A stretch of DNA of 64,000 bases from Streptosporangiaceae bacterium NEAU-GS5 (GCA_017592665.1 JAGFNW010000025.1:1-64000), one strand, 5' to 3'; counted from the first letter of the stretch, positions 17,838-26,622 are shown. The notes: generated by a model from the letters alone, not told the origin. Made by a program: numbers and translations.

Positions 17838-18712
17838 TCGGCCACCACACCCTTCAGCGAGTCGGCGAGCGTGTGACGGGGCCGCCAGCCGAGGGCGTCG
17901 CGCGCCCGGGAGATGTCGGCCACGCTCCAGGGCACCTCCGCGGAACGCGTGGAAGCGCGGGCGTTCTCGTGGATCTCGCCAGAGAATCCGAGCTCCGCGG
18001 CCAGCCGCCGGACGGCGTCCCGTACGGTGACGGCCTGCCCGCTCCCGACGTTGAACACGCGCGCCGTCAGCACTGGCGCGAACGCCGCCGCGACCACGGC
18101 CGAGGCCACGTCGCGCACGTCGACGAAGTCGCGCACCGCCCCCAGCGGGCCGAACCGCACGGGACCGAGCCCGTCCGCCGCCCGGAGCACCTCGGCGGCC
18201 CGGCCGAGCACGGTGGCGTCCGTGATGCCGGGCCCGACGGGGTTGAAGACCCGGAGCGTCGCGCCGTCGATCCGGCCGTCGTCGGCGGCCACCTCGAGCA
18301 GCCGCGTCCCGGCCAGATGGCTCACGCCGTACGCGCTGACAGGCCGCGCGCACTGATCCTCGGTGACGGCCTGCCCGGCCGGAGCCGGGCCGTATTCGGC
18401 CGCGCTGCCCAGTCTGATCAGCCGGGCGCCCGGTGCCACACCCGCCAGCGCCTCGATCAGCGTCACGGTCACGCCCGCGTTGCCCCTGAGCAGCTCGTCG
18501 ATCCCGCCGCTGAGCCGGCCGACGCAGTTGAGCACCACGTCGGGCCGGAGGCCGGCGAGCAGCCGCGCCGCGTCGGTGGCGCTCGCGGCGAGCAGGTCGA
18601 GCCGGGCACGGCCCGGAGTGGCGACATCGGACACCCGAGGGTCCGCCTTCAGCTGCGCCAGGACCTGCCGCCCGAGGAACCCCGAGGCGCCGAACAGCAC
18701 CACCCGGGTCAT
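17834..18712 (-). CDS. NAD-dependent epimerase/dehydratase family protein with altered YxxxK motif
   Basis: A 292-residue extended SDR protein with the nucleotide motif GASGFLG at residues 8-14 and the Ser region SAAEYG. The usual catalytic YxxxK reads YGVSH, so Lys is replaced by His132 after Tyr128. The fold is otherwise intact: RVFNPVGPG, VRDFVDVRDVA and FNVGSGQAVTV are all typical of sugar-nucleotide SDRs. Activity may therefore be lowered or changed, for example to a reductase (RmlD-like) or a regulatory role. It lies between the nucleotidyltransferase and the GH114 gene with 4-bp overlaps on both sides, so it clearly belongs to the operon. Confidence 0.8.
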   Translation of the reverse strand: MTRVVLFGASGFLGRQVLAQLKADPRVSDVATPGRARLDLLAASATDAARLLAGLRPDVVLNCVGRLSGGIDELLRGNAGVTVTLIEALAGVAPGARLIRLGSAAEYGPAPAGQAVTEDQCARPVSAYGVSHLAGTRLLEVAADDGRIDGATLRVFNPVGPGITDATVLGRAAEVLRAADGLGPVRFGPLGAVRDFVDVRDVASAVVAAAFAPVLTARVFNVGSGQAVTVRDAVRRLAAELGFSGEIHENARASTRSAEVPWSVADISRARDALGWRPRHTLADSLKGVVAE

Positions 18713-19482
18713 CGCGTGCCCCTTCGGGAGTGCTCGCGCGAGGCGACCAGCTGCGGGCCCACGGCGAGGCCGCCGGACGGGATGAGCTGGGCGCGTATCT
18801 CGTCGAAGTGCAGATTGGCCTCGTCGTAGTCGTCGGGGCGGCCGATGTCGAGCCAGTAGCCGTCGTGTTCGAAGATGGCCGGATACTCCTCCTGGGCCAG
18901 CAGGTCGAGCACGAGCTCGTCGAAGCCGAACGACATTCCTTCGGGATATTTCGCGATGGTCTCGCGTGACAATCCGTAGACGCCCATGCTCACCAGGTAA
19001 CTCAGCAGCGGTTTCTCCCGGAACGCGATGATCTGGCCGCGCCGCGCCTCCAGCACCCCGAAGTCGATCTTGACGATCCGCGGCGCCGTGGCGACCGTCA
19101 GCGCGGCGCCGGACATGCTGTGCTGCTGGAGCACGTCGGCGAAGTTCAGGGTCGTCAGCACGTCACCGTTCATCACCAGGAAGTGCTCGGGCAGCCGGTC
19201 GCGGATGGAGAACAGCGGGCCGATCGTCGACAGGGGCGCCGACTCCTCGTTGTAGTCGACGTCGATGGCCCAGCGCGACCCGTCGCCGACGAAGGCGCGG
19301 ATCAGCGGGCTCAGATGTCCCACGGCGAGCGTCGCGCGGGTGAATCCGTACGCGCGTAACTGCTGCAGGATGATGTCGAGGATGGCGTACTCCTCGCCGA
19401 TGGGGACCAAGGGTTTGGGCAGCGCGGATGTGAAGGGGCGCAGCCGCACCCCTCGCCCGCCGGCAAGAATGACCACGTGCAT
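18709..19482 (-). CDS. sugar-1-phosphate nucleotidyltransferase
   Basis: A 257-residue NTP-transferase (GT-A-like fold) that activates a sugar 1-phosphate to a nucleotide sugar. The signature LAGGRGVRLRPFTSALPKPLVPIG-type loop is at residues 6-29, with metal-binding Asp in VMNGDVLTT and the sugar-binding Lys in FREKPL. It lacks the C-terminal acetyltransferase or isomerase domains of GlmU and ManC, resembling single-domain RfbA/DDAH-type enzymes. The sugar is not determined. GGAGG precedes the ATG at 19482. It begins 31 bp after the exporter-like gene and overlaps the epimerase by 4 bp. Confidence 0.88.
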   Translation of the reverse strand: MHVVILAGGRGVRLRPFTSALPKPLVPIGEEYAILDIILQQLRAYGFTRATLAVGHLSPLIRAFVGDGSRWAIDVDYNEESAPLSTIGPLFSIRDRLPEHFLVMNGDVLTTLNFADVLQQHSMSGAALTVATAPRIVKIDFGVLEARRGQIIAFREKPLLSYLVSMGVYGLSRETIAKYPEGMSFGFDELVLDLLAQEEYPAIFEHDGYWLDIGRPDDYDEANLHFDEIRAQLIPSGGLAVGPQLVASREHSRRGTR

Positions 19483-19513
19483 GGGGGTTGCCTCCTGTGT
19501 CGCTTACCGGCTG

Positions 19514-20929
19514 TCAGCCGTACTGCTGGACGTGCCTGAGACTTGCCATCGCGAAGCCGAGCAGGATGAGCAGGAAGGAGACGCCGGCGGCGAGGAACAC
19601 CGTGACGTCGAGGATCGGGGTCCGCGGGCCCGGCGGCAGCAGCCACAGACCTGGGTGGATCGCGAGCGCGACACACTGAGCCACGCAGAGCAGCGCGGTC
19701 TTGCCTTGATTGGCGAGGACGAAGGCGAGGAAGTAACCGCCTCCGATCACGACATGGGCCGAGGCCATGACCACGACCTCGGGGGCGACCGGTCCCGCCG
19801 TGTGGAGCAGGGCGAGCAGCCCGGCCGCCGGCAGGGCGAGCGACAGCAGGCAGATGGCCAGCCCGCGGAGCAGCATCCGCCTGGTCCTCCCGGTGAACTG
19901 GCGGGGGTAGCGGATCCGCCGCAGCAGGTCCCTGGCCTGGTCCTCGAACCGGTGCGTGCGATATTCGACCACGCCCATCCCGAGCACGAGCGGCACGCCC
20001 GCGATCGCGATGTCCGTCCGGCCGAGCACGTACGTGGCCTCCGCCTGCAGCAGGAAGAACGCCGACAGCACGCTGTAGCCGAGCGAGGGCAGCTGCCGCG
20101 GCAGCTCCGATCGGGTCAGCAGCGGCCGGCGGGCGGGGTCGGCCGGGACCCGGTAGGTCAGCGTCACGGCGCACGCGGTGATCACCGCCACCGAGCCGAT
20201 GCCGAGCTCGACCGCGACCAGCGCCACCGGCATCTCGCCGATCAGCAGATAGGCCACGCCCGCCACGACGGCCGGCGCCATGAGCGCGCCGAGCCAGCCC
20301 TCGCCCCGATAGAACAGCAGCACGGCGGCCGACATCTGGAACGCCATCTGGGTGCCGCAGAGCACGACCAGCCCCGGCCCGCCGCCCTGCCAGTAGGACA
20401 GGGCCCCGATGCTCACGAGCGCGCCGGCCAGGCCGATGAGCATCGTGCCGCGCAGCGTCCGGCCGGCCGCCTGCGGCAGCCCGCGGCCCAGCAGTCCGTA
20501 CGCGACCCGGGCGCCGGCGCTGCCCCAGATCCAGCCGACCGCCGTGGTGACCACGAGGCCGGGCATCAGGTAGTTCACGCCGACGATGGCCGAGGCGGCC
20601 GGCAGCAGAGCGGCCGGCAGCGCGTACAGCAATCCGTGCGCCACCTGGGCGAAGGCCCTGGCTTGCGGCGACTCGGCGGCGGGAGCCGGAGGTGGCGCCG
20701 GGCGGCCGAGCCGGGAGAAGGTCTCGTGCGCCAGGTCGAAGACGTCGGCGAAGCCGTAGCGGTCGCGGGCGATCCGGTCGGTGATCCCGTCGGATTCGAG
20801 CGCCGCCGCCACCTGAAGCGGCTCGACCGCCCATTCCAGCCGGGGCAGCATCCGCTGGACCAGCTCGTCCACCGACTCCTTCAGCGACTCTCTATGAGGC
20901 CGGTCGCCCGCGGCGACGGCAGCGGTCAT
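19514..20929 (-). CDS. 12-TM membrane protein, PelG-like polysaccharide exporter candidate
   Basis: A 471-residue protein with a ~95-residue cytoplasmic N-terminus (helical, containing LEWAVEPLQVAAALESDG), a proline-rich linker and about twelve hydrophobic helices from residue ~100 to the end. In Pel systems the gene next to pelF encodes PelG, a 12-TM transporter of the MATE/Wzx-like (MOP) group. Position, size and topology match that role, but sequence identity to PelG is not obvious by eye, and the N-terminal domain is an extra. The ATG at 20929 overlaps the pelF stop (ATGA), so both are made together. Transport of the nascent polymer is inference. Confidence 0.7.
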   Translation of the reverse strand: MTAAVAAGDRPHRESLKESVDELVQRMLPRLEWAVEPLQVAAALESDGITDRIARDRYGFADVFDLAHETFSRLGRPAPPPAPAAESPQARAFAQVAHGLLYALPAALLPAASAIVGVNYLMPGLVVTTAVGWIWGSAGARVAYGLLGRGLPQAAGRTLRGTMLIGLAGALVSIGALSYWQGGGPGLVVLCGTQMAFQMSAAVLLFYRGEGWLGALMAPAVVAGVAYLLIGEMPVALVAVELGIGSVAVITACAVTLTYRVPADPARRPLLTRSELPRQLPSLGYSVLSAFFLLQAEATYVLGRTDIAIAGVPLVLGMGVVEYRTHRFEDQARDLLRRIRYPRQFTGRTRRMLLRGLAICLLSLALPAAGLLALLHTAGPVAPEVVVMASAHVVIGGGYFLAFVLANQGKTALLCVAQCVALAIHPGLWLLPPGPRTPILDVTVFLAAGVSFLLILLGFAMASLRHVQQYG

Positions 20930-22335
20930 CCCCCGGCCTCCGTCAGTTCCTCGTACACGTGGCGGTAGTCGTCGAGGGAGCGGCCGAGCGTGAAGCGGTC
21001 CAGAACCCGGTCGCGGGCGGCCGCGCCGAGCTTGGCGCGTAATTCCCGATCCGACAGCAGGGTCAGGCACGCGTCGGCGACCGCCTCCGGGTTGCGCGGC
21101 GGCACGATCAGCCCGGCCGACCCCACCGCCTCGGCCAGGCCGCCGACGTTGGTGCAGACCACGGGCCGTCCGCAGGCCATGGCCTCCACCACCGTGTAGG
21201 GGAAGCCCTCGGAGATGCTGGTGAGCGCCACCAGATGACCGACGTGGTAGGCGTCGGCCGGGTTGGCGATCCGGCCTTCCAGGACGGCGTTCTCGGTGAG
21301 GTCCAGCTCGTCGATCAGGTCGGCGCAGCTCGCGGCGTAGACGTCGCCCTCGGCGTATCCGCCGAACAGGCGCAGCCGCGCGTCCGGAAGCACCTCCCTG
21401 ACCAGGGCGAACGCCCTGATCAGGGTGTGCAGGTCCTTCAGCGGGTCGATCCGGCCCATGAAGACCACGGTCGGCCGGTCCGGCTCGTCCGTCGCCACCG
21501 GGAAGTGCATGGGATCCACGCCGTTGTACATGGTCCTGATCCGCCCCGGGTCGGCGCCGTTGCGCACCTGCCAGCGCCGGTTGTACGACGAGTGCGGCGC
21601 GATCCGGTCGGCCACCTGGTAGGCGGCGCCGACGAGCCGGCGGTAGAAGCTGAGCAGCAGCACCCTGATGCCGTGCGACACCGGCTCCGTCAGGTATTGC
21701 AGATATCTCTCCCGCAGGTAGACGCCGTGCTCGGACAGGACGATCGGGGTGCCGTGCCGCCACTTGGCCGCCATGGCCACCAGGGCGCTGATGCCGTTCA
21801 TCGCCAGGTGCACCACGTCGGTCCGGACGGGCGGCTCGGTCAGCGGCTGCAGCATCCGGCCCATCAGCCGGGCCGCCACCAGGGCGTCGGCCAGGCTGAT
21901 CCGGTCGTCGCGGCTCTCCTGCCAGGCGTCCATCAGCTGGGTGAGCGCGTCGTTGGACAGCAGCGCGCCGATCAGGTCGCCACCGTCGTTGGCGTAGCAG
22001 AACAGCCGGTGCAGCACGGCCGCGAACCGCTCGCTGTCCTCGCCCATCGCCGCCGGAGTGAGCACGATGCCGAGGAACTCGGCGTAGATGTTCTTGAAGG
22101 CCTCCCCGGCGTACGGCCGGCCGCGGCGCGGGCTCGCCGGGCCCCAGACCGGTATCGCCAGCACGTCGCCGAGGTTGTCGGGGATGTCCCAGACGGGCTG
22201 TTCCGTGCCGTCCACGGTGAGCGTGACCACGTCCCACGCGTAGTCCGGCATGCCGCGGATGAGCTGGTCCATCCAGACGCTCACTCCGCCCATCGCGAAG
22301 GGGTAGGTGCCCTCCGATACCAGCGTCACCTTCAC
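20926..22335 (-). CDS. pelF: PelF-type GT4 family glycosyltransferase
   Basis: A 469-residue GT-B retaining glycosyltransferase. The N-terminus VTLVSEGTYPFAMGGVSVW carries the EGTYP...GGVS signature of PelF proteins, which polymerise N-acetylgalactosamine/galactosamine units. The segment VVLSEHGVYLRERYL-like (TPIVLSEHGVYLRE) is also PelF-like. The C-terminal donor domain has VVFMGRIDPLKD and the EX7E motif in SEGFPYTVVEAMACGRPVV. It is soluble and should work at the inner face of the membrane with the adjacent 12-TM protein. It overlaps both neighbours by 4 bp. The family call is firm; the sugar specificity is inferred from the linked deacetylase and GH114 genes. Confidence 0.9.
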   Translation of the reverse strand: MKVTLVSEGTYPFAMGGVSVWMDQLIRGMPDYAWDVVTLTVDGTEQPVWDIPDNLGDVLAIPVWGPASPRRGRPYAGEAFKNIYAEFLGIVLTPAAMGEDSERFAAVLHRLFCYANDGGDLIGALLSNDALTQLMDAWQESRDDRISLADALVAARLMGRMLQPLTEPPVRTDVVHLAMNGISALVAMAAKWRHGTPIVLSEHGVYLRERYLQYLTEPVSHGIRVLLLSFYRRLVGAAYQVADRIAPHSSYNRRWQVRNGADPGRIRTMYNGVDPMHFPVATDEPDRPTVVFMGRIDPLKDLHTLIRAFALVREVLPDARLRLFGGYAEGDVYAASCADLIDELDLTENAVLEGRIANPADAYHVGHLVALTSISEGFPYTVVEAMACGRPVVCTNVGGLAEAVGSAGLIVPPRNPEAVADACLTLLSDRELRAKLGAAARDRVLDRFTLGRSLDDYRHVYEELTEAGG

Positions 22336-24476
22336 GGCAGCACGCTCGCCGGAACGGTGACCGGGGCGCCGGCGGCCAAGGCGACGTTGGAGATCGAATC
22401 ACCGCCGTAGGCGACGAATCCGGTGGCCCGGGCGCCACTGACGAAGACCGATCCGGCGGCCGGCGAGCTGACGGTGATGGTGTGCGCGACCGGGTCGTAG
22501 ACGGCGTCCACGCCCGCGCCGAGCTCGGCGAAGTGGGCGTTGCGCTGGACGACGTAGGCGGCGAGGTCGGGCCAGGCCGGGGTCAGCATCGGCGTGTTGT
22601 AGTAGAGGGAGTACTTGTCGAGCACCTTGTTCAGCCAGTCGAAGACCAGGCTCTTGTTGGCGCCGTAGTTGCGCAGATTGCCCTGATGGAAGGTGTGGAC
22701 GTAGGCCGACCCCGTCATCACGTGCTGGAGCGCGACGTCCGTCTCGTAGTCGAGGATCTGCGCGTACGTGAGGTCCTGCGGCCAGAAGGGGAACCTGCCG
22801 TTGGGCCCGTAGTAGGAGTTGTAGAAGAGCGTCTCCTCGTCGGGCGTCGTCACGTGGTAGGCGATGTTGGTCGGCCAGTCCGGGATGATCATCAAGACGG
22901 GCCGGAGCGGGTGATAGATGCCCCCGTTGAAGACGGCCGGTTGGTGGCTGCCGAACGACATGTTCCCGTGCAGGTAGCGGACGCCCGCGGCGTCGGCGGC
23001 CTGCAGCAGACTTGTGTTGGACGCGCCGAGGCCGAAGTCGGTCGGCGGATCGATGTCGTTGGCCGGATCGGGGTTGTAGACGCCGAGGCCCGAGTATTCG
23101 CCGGTCTTCAGCACGTTCGCCGGGGTGCCGAGCCCCAGCTGGGTGGCGACCGTCAGGTTGTCGGCGATCTCGGAGTAGCTCGTCGCGTAGTCGGTGAAGT
23201 TCATCTTCGGGTGGCTGAAGGTGTGGTTGATCCACCGGAAGGAGGTCGAGCGGCAGCGTGAGTAGCTGGTCAGGCCGTCCGGCACGGTGGCCGTGCAGGA
23301 GTTCGGGGCGGCCGTCTCGGCGCCGTCGCCGTTGAACGGGATGTTGAGCTTGAAGTCCGAGGTCAGCGCGCGCGCCCGGAAGCTGTTCTGCTGGGTGTAG
23401 ACGCTGACGGCGTCGTTCCTGGTCAGCCGGAAGCCGGGGTCGACCTCGAGGTGGCCGTCGGCGTACAGGTGGTCGGTGGTGTTGAACCAGTCGTCCACGT
23501 CCACGTTGATGTAGCGGCGGTGCTCGCCGAGGAACAGGCCCTTGGCCGTCCAGCGGAGCACGCCGTAGACGAGCAGGTCGGCGTGGAGGAGGTACTGGTT
23601 GGAGGTGAAGGTGAGCGCGATCCGCTCGCGGCCGTCCGTCGAGGTGGTCCGTACGCCGAGGATCGAGCTCCCGGACTTGACGATCGAGGTGGCGGCGCAG
23701 CCGGCCTGGATCGAGTCGCGGTAGATGTAGGAGTAGGTGATCGGCACCGTGGCGGTCGACTTCACGTAGCCGAACACGCTCGCGCCCTGCGCCGTCAACG
23801 TGGCGCTCAGCGGGGTGGCGTCCACGCCGCCCTCACTGACCGGGCGCAGGCAGTAGTCCTCGGGAAAGGTGCCGTAGCTGGTGTAGAGCGAGGCCTGCCG
23901 CACCGCGAAGTCCCGCTCGTACGCCCAGAGCAGGTTCCACTCGTTGCCGTCGAGGCCGCTGACGAATCCGCCGCCGGCGTCCTGGTAGAGCAGGGAGTTG
24001 TTGGTGAGCAGGATGGCGTTGTAGCGGCCGACGCCGTCGGGGCGGATCAGATTGGCCGCGGTGAGCGGCTCGGTCCTGGTGCGGATGACGTCGTAGGCGG
24101 CGCCCGCCCGGTCGAGGGTCGCCGTCCAGGTCGCGATGCCGAAATCGGCGTCGTCGACCGCGACGACGAGGGCGCGCAGCGCCACCTTGTTGGTCACGAC
24201 CGCCGCGGCGGCCGTGGCGGACGCGCGCGCCGAAAGGCCGGCCTTGAGCGTCACCTTGCCGGTCTTCACCGGCAGCGGGCCGGGGACCTTCGGGATGACG
24301 GGCGCGATCGGCGCGCGGAGCGGGTTCCCCGCCGAGTGCCCGTGCCCGGGGTGCGGGCGAGGCGTGGCCGCGGATGTGATGGCGACGAGAACACCGCCGG
24401 CGAGGAGGATCGCCGCAAATAAAGTGCGAACCTTGTGCCAATGGATAAAATTATGTCGAGGCGTACGAACGTCCAT
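22332..24476 (-). CDS. Agd3-like (CE18) polysaccharide deacetylase, exported
   Basis: A 714-residue exported or membrane-anchored protein. Residues 15-38 are a signal/anchor helix followed by a Pro/His-rich linker. Residues ~95-310 form a beta-rich domain that could be the carbohydrate-binding part. From ~318 a deacetylase barrel begins with the metal site D326/D328/D329 (NVDVDDWF), H418 and H422 (HTFSH) and a late HTFHQ (594-598). This order matches the Agd3 family of Aspergillus galactosaminogalactan deacetylases. It would remove acetyl groups from GalNAc to give a cationic adhesive polymer. It is the first gene of the operon, starting 212 bp from the divergent SARP gene. CE18 membership is by motif recall and should be confirmed. 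Confidence 0.82.
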   Translation of the reverse strand: MDVRTPRHNFIHWHKVRTLFAAILLAGGVLVAITSAATPRPHPGHGHSAGNPLRAPIAPVIPKVPGPLPVKTGKVTLKAGLSARASATAAAAVVTNKVALRALVVAVDDADFGIATWTATLDRAGAAYDVIRTRTEPLTAANLIRPDGVGRYNAILLTNNSLLYQDAGGGFVSGLDGNEWNLLWAYERDFAVRQASLYTSYGTFPEDYCLRPVSEGGVDATPLSATLTAQGASVFGYVKSTATVPITYSYIYRDSIQAGCAATSIVKSGSSILGVRTTSTDGRERIALTFTSNQYLLHADLLVYGVLRWTAKGLFLGEHRRYINVDVDDWFNTTDHLYADGHLEVDPGFRLTRNDAVSVYTQQNSFRARALTSDFKLNIPFNGDGAETAAPNSCTATVPDGLTSYSRCRSTSFRWINHTFSHPKMNFTDYATSYSEIADNLTVATQLGLGTPANVLKTGEYSGLGVYNPDPANDIDPPTDFGLGASNTSLLQAADAAGVRYLHGNMSFGSHQPAVFNGGIYHPLRPVLMIIPDWPTNIAYHVTTPDEETLFYNSYYGPNGRFPFWPQDLTYAQILDYETDVALQHVMTGSAYVHTFHQGNLRNYGANKSLVFDWLNKVLDKYSLYYNTPMLTPAWPDLAAYVVQRNAHFAELGAGVDAVYDPVAHTITVSSPAAGSVFVSGARATGFVAYGGDSISNVALAAGAPVTVPASVLP

Positions 24477-24567
24477 CTAGCCCCCCACAGGCTCCGTCCG
24501 GGAACAAAGATCGCCCTGGGCTGCGATCGATGACTTCCCGAATCCAGGTGGAGTTTCAGATAGAGGC

Positions 24568-24611
24568 GTTTCGAACCGATTTCGTGAAGATTTCACTGCC
24601 ACCCGTATAGG
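24568..24611 (+). promoter_or_regulatory. SARP-type heptad direct repeats and -10 element
   Basis: Three heptads, GTTTCGA (24568-24574), ATTTCGT (24579-24585) and ATTTCAC (24590-24596), are separated by exactly 4 bp each, an 11-bp period. A -10-like GTATAG/TATAGG starts 8-9 bp after the last heptad. This is the described geometry of SARP binding sites. A fourth copy, GTTTCAG, is at 24553-24559 but is out of phase. It lies between the divergent SARP gene and the exopolysaccharide operon. Confidence 0.7.
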
Positions 24612-24688
24612 CGATCGCCCAACGGGCTCCTATGGTCGATCTGTAGTCACATGCGCAGCTCAGATGGGATCTTCAAGCGAGGGGGCTC

Positions 24689-26512
24689 ATGAAGTTCGGC
24701 ATCCTGGGTGCACTTGAGGTCACGCACGACGGGGCATTAGTCCCCATCCGATCGACAAAGCAGCGAATACTGCTTGCCATCCTCTTATGTCGGGTTGGCG
24801 AACTGGCCCCGAGCGACGTTCTCATCGACGCGCTTTGGCAGTCGGAGCACGGAGAAGTCAACACCACCCGGTTGCGGCTCCAGGTTCACCGGCTCCGCTG
24901 CACGCTCGGGGAAATGGCCCAGATCATCTATCAATCGCCCGGATATGTGCTGCATATACCTCCGCAGATGCTCGACAGCTGGCAGTTCGAGGCGCTCGTC
25001 CAGGAAGGGCGGCGGGTGATCGACTCCGGCGACCTGGCCCGCGGCACCGACCTGCTCCGCGCGGCGCTCGACCTCTGGCGCGGCGCACCGCTGGCCGGCA
25101 TGGAGAGCGTGCCGATCCTCCATCAGGAGGCCATGCGCCTGACCGAGCAGCGGATCACGGCGCTGGCCGGCCGCATCGACGCCGACCTCCGGCTGCGCCG
25201 GCACGCCGATCTGATCGGCGAGCTGCAGGTCCTGGTCGAGCAATATCCGCTGCAGGAACGCTTCCGCGGCCAGCTGATGACGGCCCTCTATCGCACCAGC
25301 CGCCAGGTCGAAGCCCTGCAGGTCTACCGCGACGGCCGGCGCACGCTCCGCAACGAGCTCGGGCTCGAGCCGTCCGCCGAGCTGCGCCACCTTGAGCACG
25401 CCATCCTCAACCGCGACCCGGCACTGTTATCCCAGGCCGACGTCCCGCCGCCGGCCGAGGAACCGACACCCTCGGCCGGCGAGACCGGGTTCGTCGGCCG
25501 GGCACGCGAGCTGATCGAGCTGTCCGTCCTGGTCCGCTCGACACCCCTGATCACTCTGGAGGGCCCGCCCGGGGCCGGCAAGTCGCGCCTCGCGCGCGAG
25601 CTCGGCAAGCAGGAGGAGCCCTATTATCCGGGCGGCGTCTGGACGGCCGACCTGTCGAACGTCTCGGAGTCGTCGCCGGCCCTGTGGGCCACGGCCACCC
25701 ACACCGGCTCCGGCGGCCCGGCCGCCTCGCCACTGCCGACGTCCTCGGCGCTGCCGGTGGCCGAGCTGCTGTGGCGGCTGCCGGCCACCCCGGCGCTGCT
25801 GATCCTCGACAACTGCGACCCCATGGCGGAGCGGCTCGGCACGCTGATCCGCGATCTCGGCAAGACCCTTCCCGAGTTGCGCGTGCTCGCCACCTGCCGC
25901 AAACGGCTGGCCGCCGTCGACCAGTTCCCGTGGCGGGTCCGCCCGCTTTCTCTGCCGTACGACGACTCCTTCCACGCGGTGCGCACGTCGGAGGCGGGCC
26001 GGCTCTTCCTGGACCGCGCCATGGAGGCCGACCACGAGTTCTCCCTGTGCCGGCACAACGCGGCCGCGGTGGCCCGGATCTGCCGCGCCGTGGACGGCAT
26101 CCCGCTCGCTCTGGAGCTCGCCGCGACCCTGACCGGTTCCGTGCCGGTCGAGCGGCTCGCCGGACAGCTCGACCGGCAGCTGGATCTGCTGGCCGACCAG
26201 GGGCGCCTCACCCCGCGGCACCGATCCCTGCGCGCCGCCATCGACTGGAGCTTCTCCCGGCTCAGCCCCGAGGAGCAGCAGGCCTACGCCCAGCTCTCGG
26301 TCTTCACGCGGCCGTTCAGGGTGGAGGACGCGGCGGTCAGCAGCGGCATCCCCCGCCCGCGGATGCGCGACCTCGTCGCCACCTTCATCGAGCACTCGCT
26401 TCTCACGGTCGAGAAGGCGCAGGACGGCCCGCGCTACCGCCTGCTCGAAATGCTGCGGCAATACGGCGCGCAGCAGCGTTTGGACCGTTCCGGATCTTTG
26501 GCCACCGGATAG
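24689..26512 (+). CDS. AfsR-like SARP transcriptional regulator with NB-ARC ATPase domain
   Basis: A 607-residue cytoplasmic regulator. Residues 1-95 are the OmpR-type winged helix (MKFGILGALEVTHDGALV) and 96-245 the BTAD (LWRGAPLAGMES, NELGLEPSAELR). Residues ~265-560 are an NB-ARC/STAND ATPase with Walker A GPPGAGKS at about 291-298 and Walker B-like LLILDNCD. No TPR array follows, so it is shorter than full AfsR. SARPs activate clusters by binding direct repeats and recruiting RNA polymerase. Its divergent position and the heptads in the shared intergenic region make it the likely activator of the Pel-like operon and of itself. The ATG at 24689 follows GAGGGGG. Confidence 0.9.
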   Translation: MKFGILGALEVTHDGALVPIRSTKQRILLAILLCRVGELAPSDVLIDALWQSEHGEVNTTRLRLQVHRLRCTLGEMAQIIYQSPGYVLHIPPQMLDSWQFEALVQEGRRVIDSGDLARGTDLLRAALDLWRGAPLAGMESVPILHQEAMRLTEQRITALAGRIDADLRLRRHADLIGELQVLVEQYPLQERFRGQLMTALYRTSRQVEALQVYRDGRRTLRNELGLEPSAELRHLEHAILNRDPALLSQADVPPPAEEPTPSAGETGFVGRARELIELSVLVRSTPLITLEGPPGAGKSRLARELGKQEEPYYPGGVWTADLSNVSESSPALWATATHTGSGGPAASPLPTSSALPVAELLWRLPATPALLILDNCDPMAERLGTLIRDLGKTLPELRVLATCRKRLAAVDQFPWRVRPLSLPYDDSFHAVRTSEAGRLFLDRAMEADHEFSLCRHNAAAVARICRAVDGIPLALELAATLTGSVPVERLAGQLDRQLDLLADQGRLTPRHRSLRAAIDWSFSRLSPEEQQAYAQLSVFTRPFRVEDAAVSSGIPRPRMRDLVATFIEHSLLTVEKAQDGPRYRLLEMLRQYGAQQRLDRSGSLATG

Positions 26513-26622
26513 CGCACGCATTCACGGGTGCGCTCCGGACGACCCGGGTATGACCTTCTCCGCACACGGCGTTTACCCTGCGAATGCTGCTAATTCCCGT
26601 CAAACTTCCCGGAGGTCGCTCG

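Noticed and set aside
19311-20834. 507-residue minus-strand ORF across the PelG-like and nucleotidyltransferase genes
   Set aside because: It spans two better-supported genes in another frame and lacks helices or motifs.
19514-24476. Complete classical pel operon (pelABCDEFG)
   Set aside because: Only PelF is clear and PelG likely; PelD, PelE, PelB and PelC are not visible, so the cluster is called Pel-like only.
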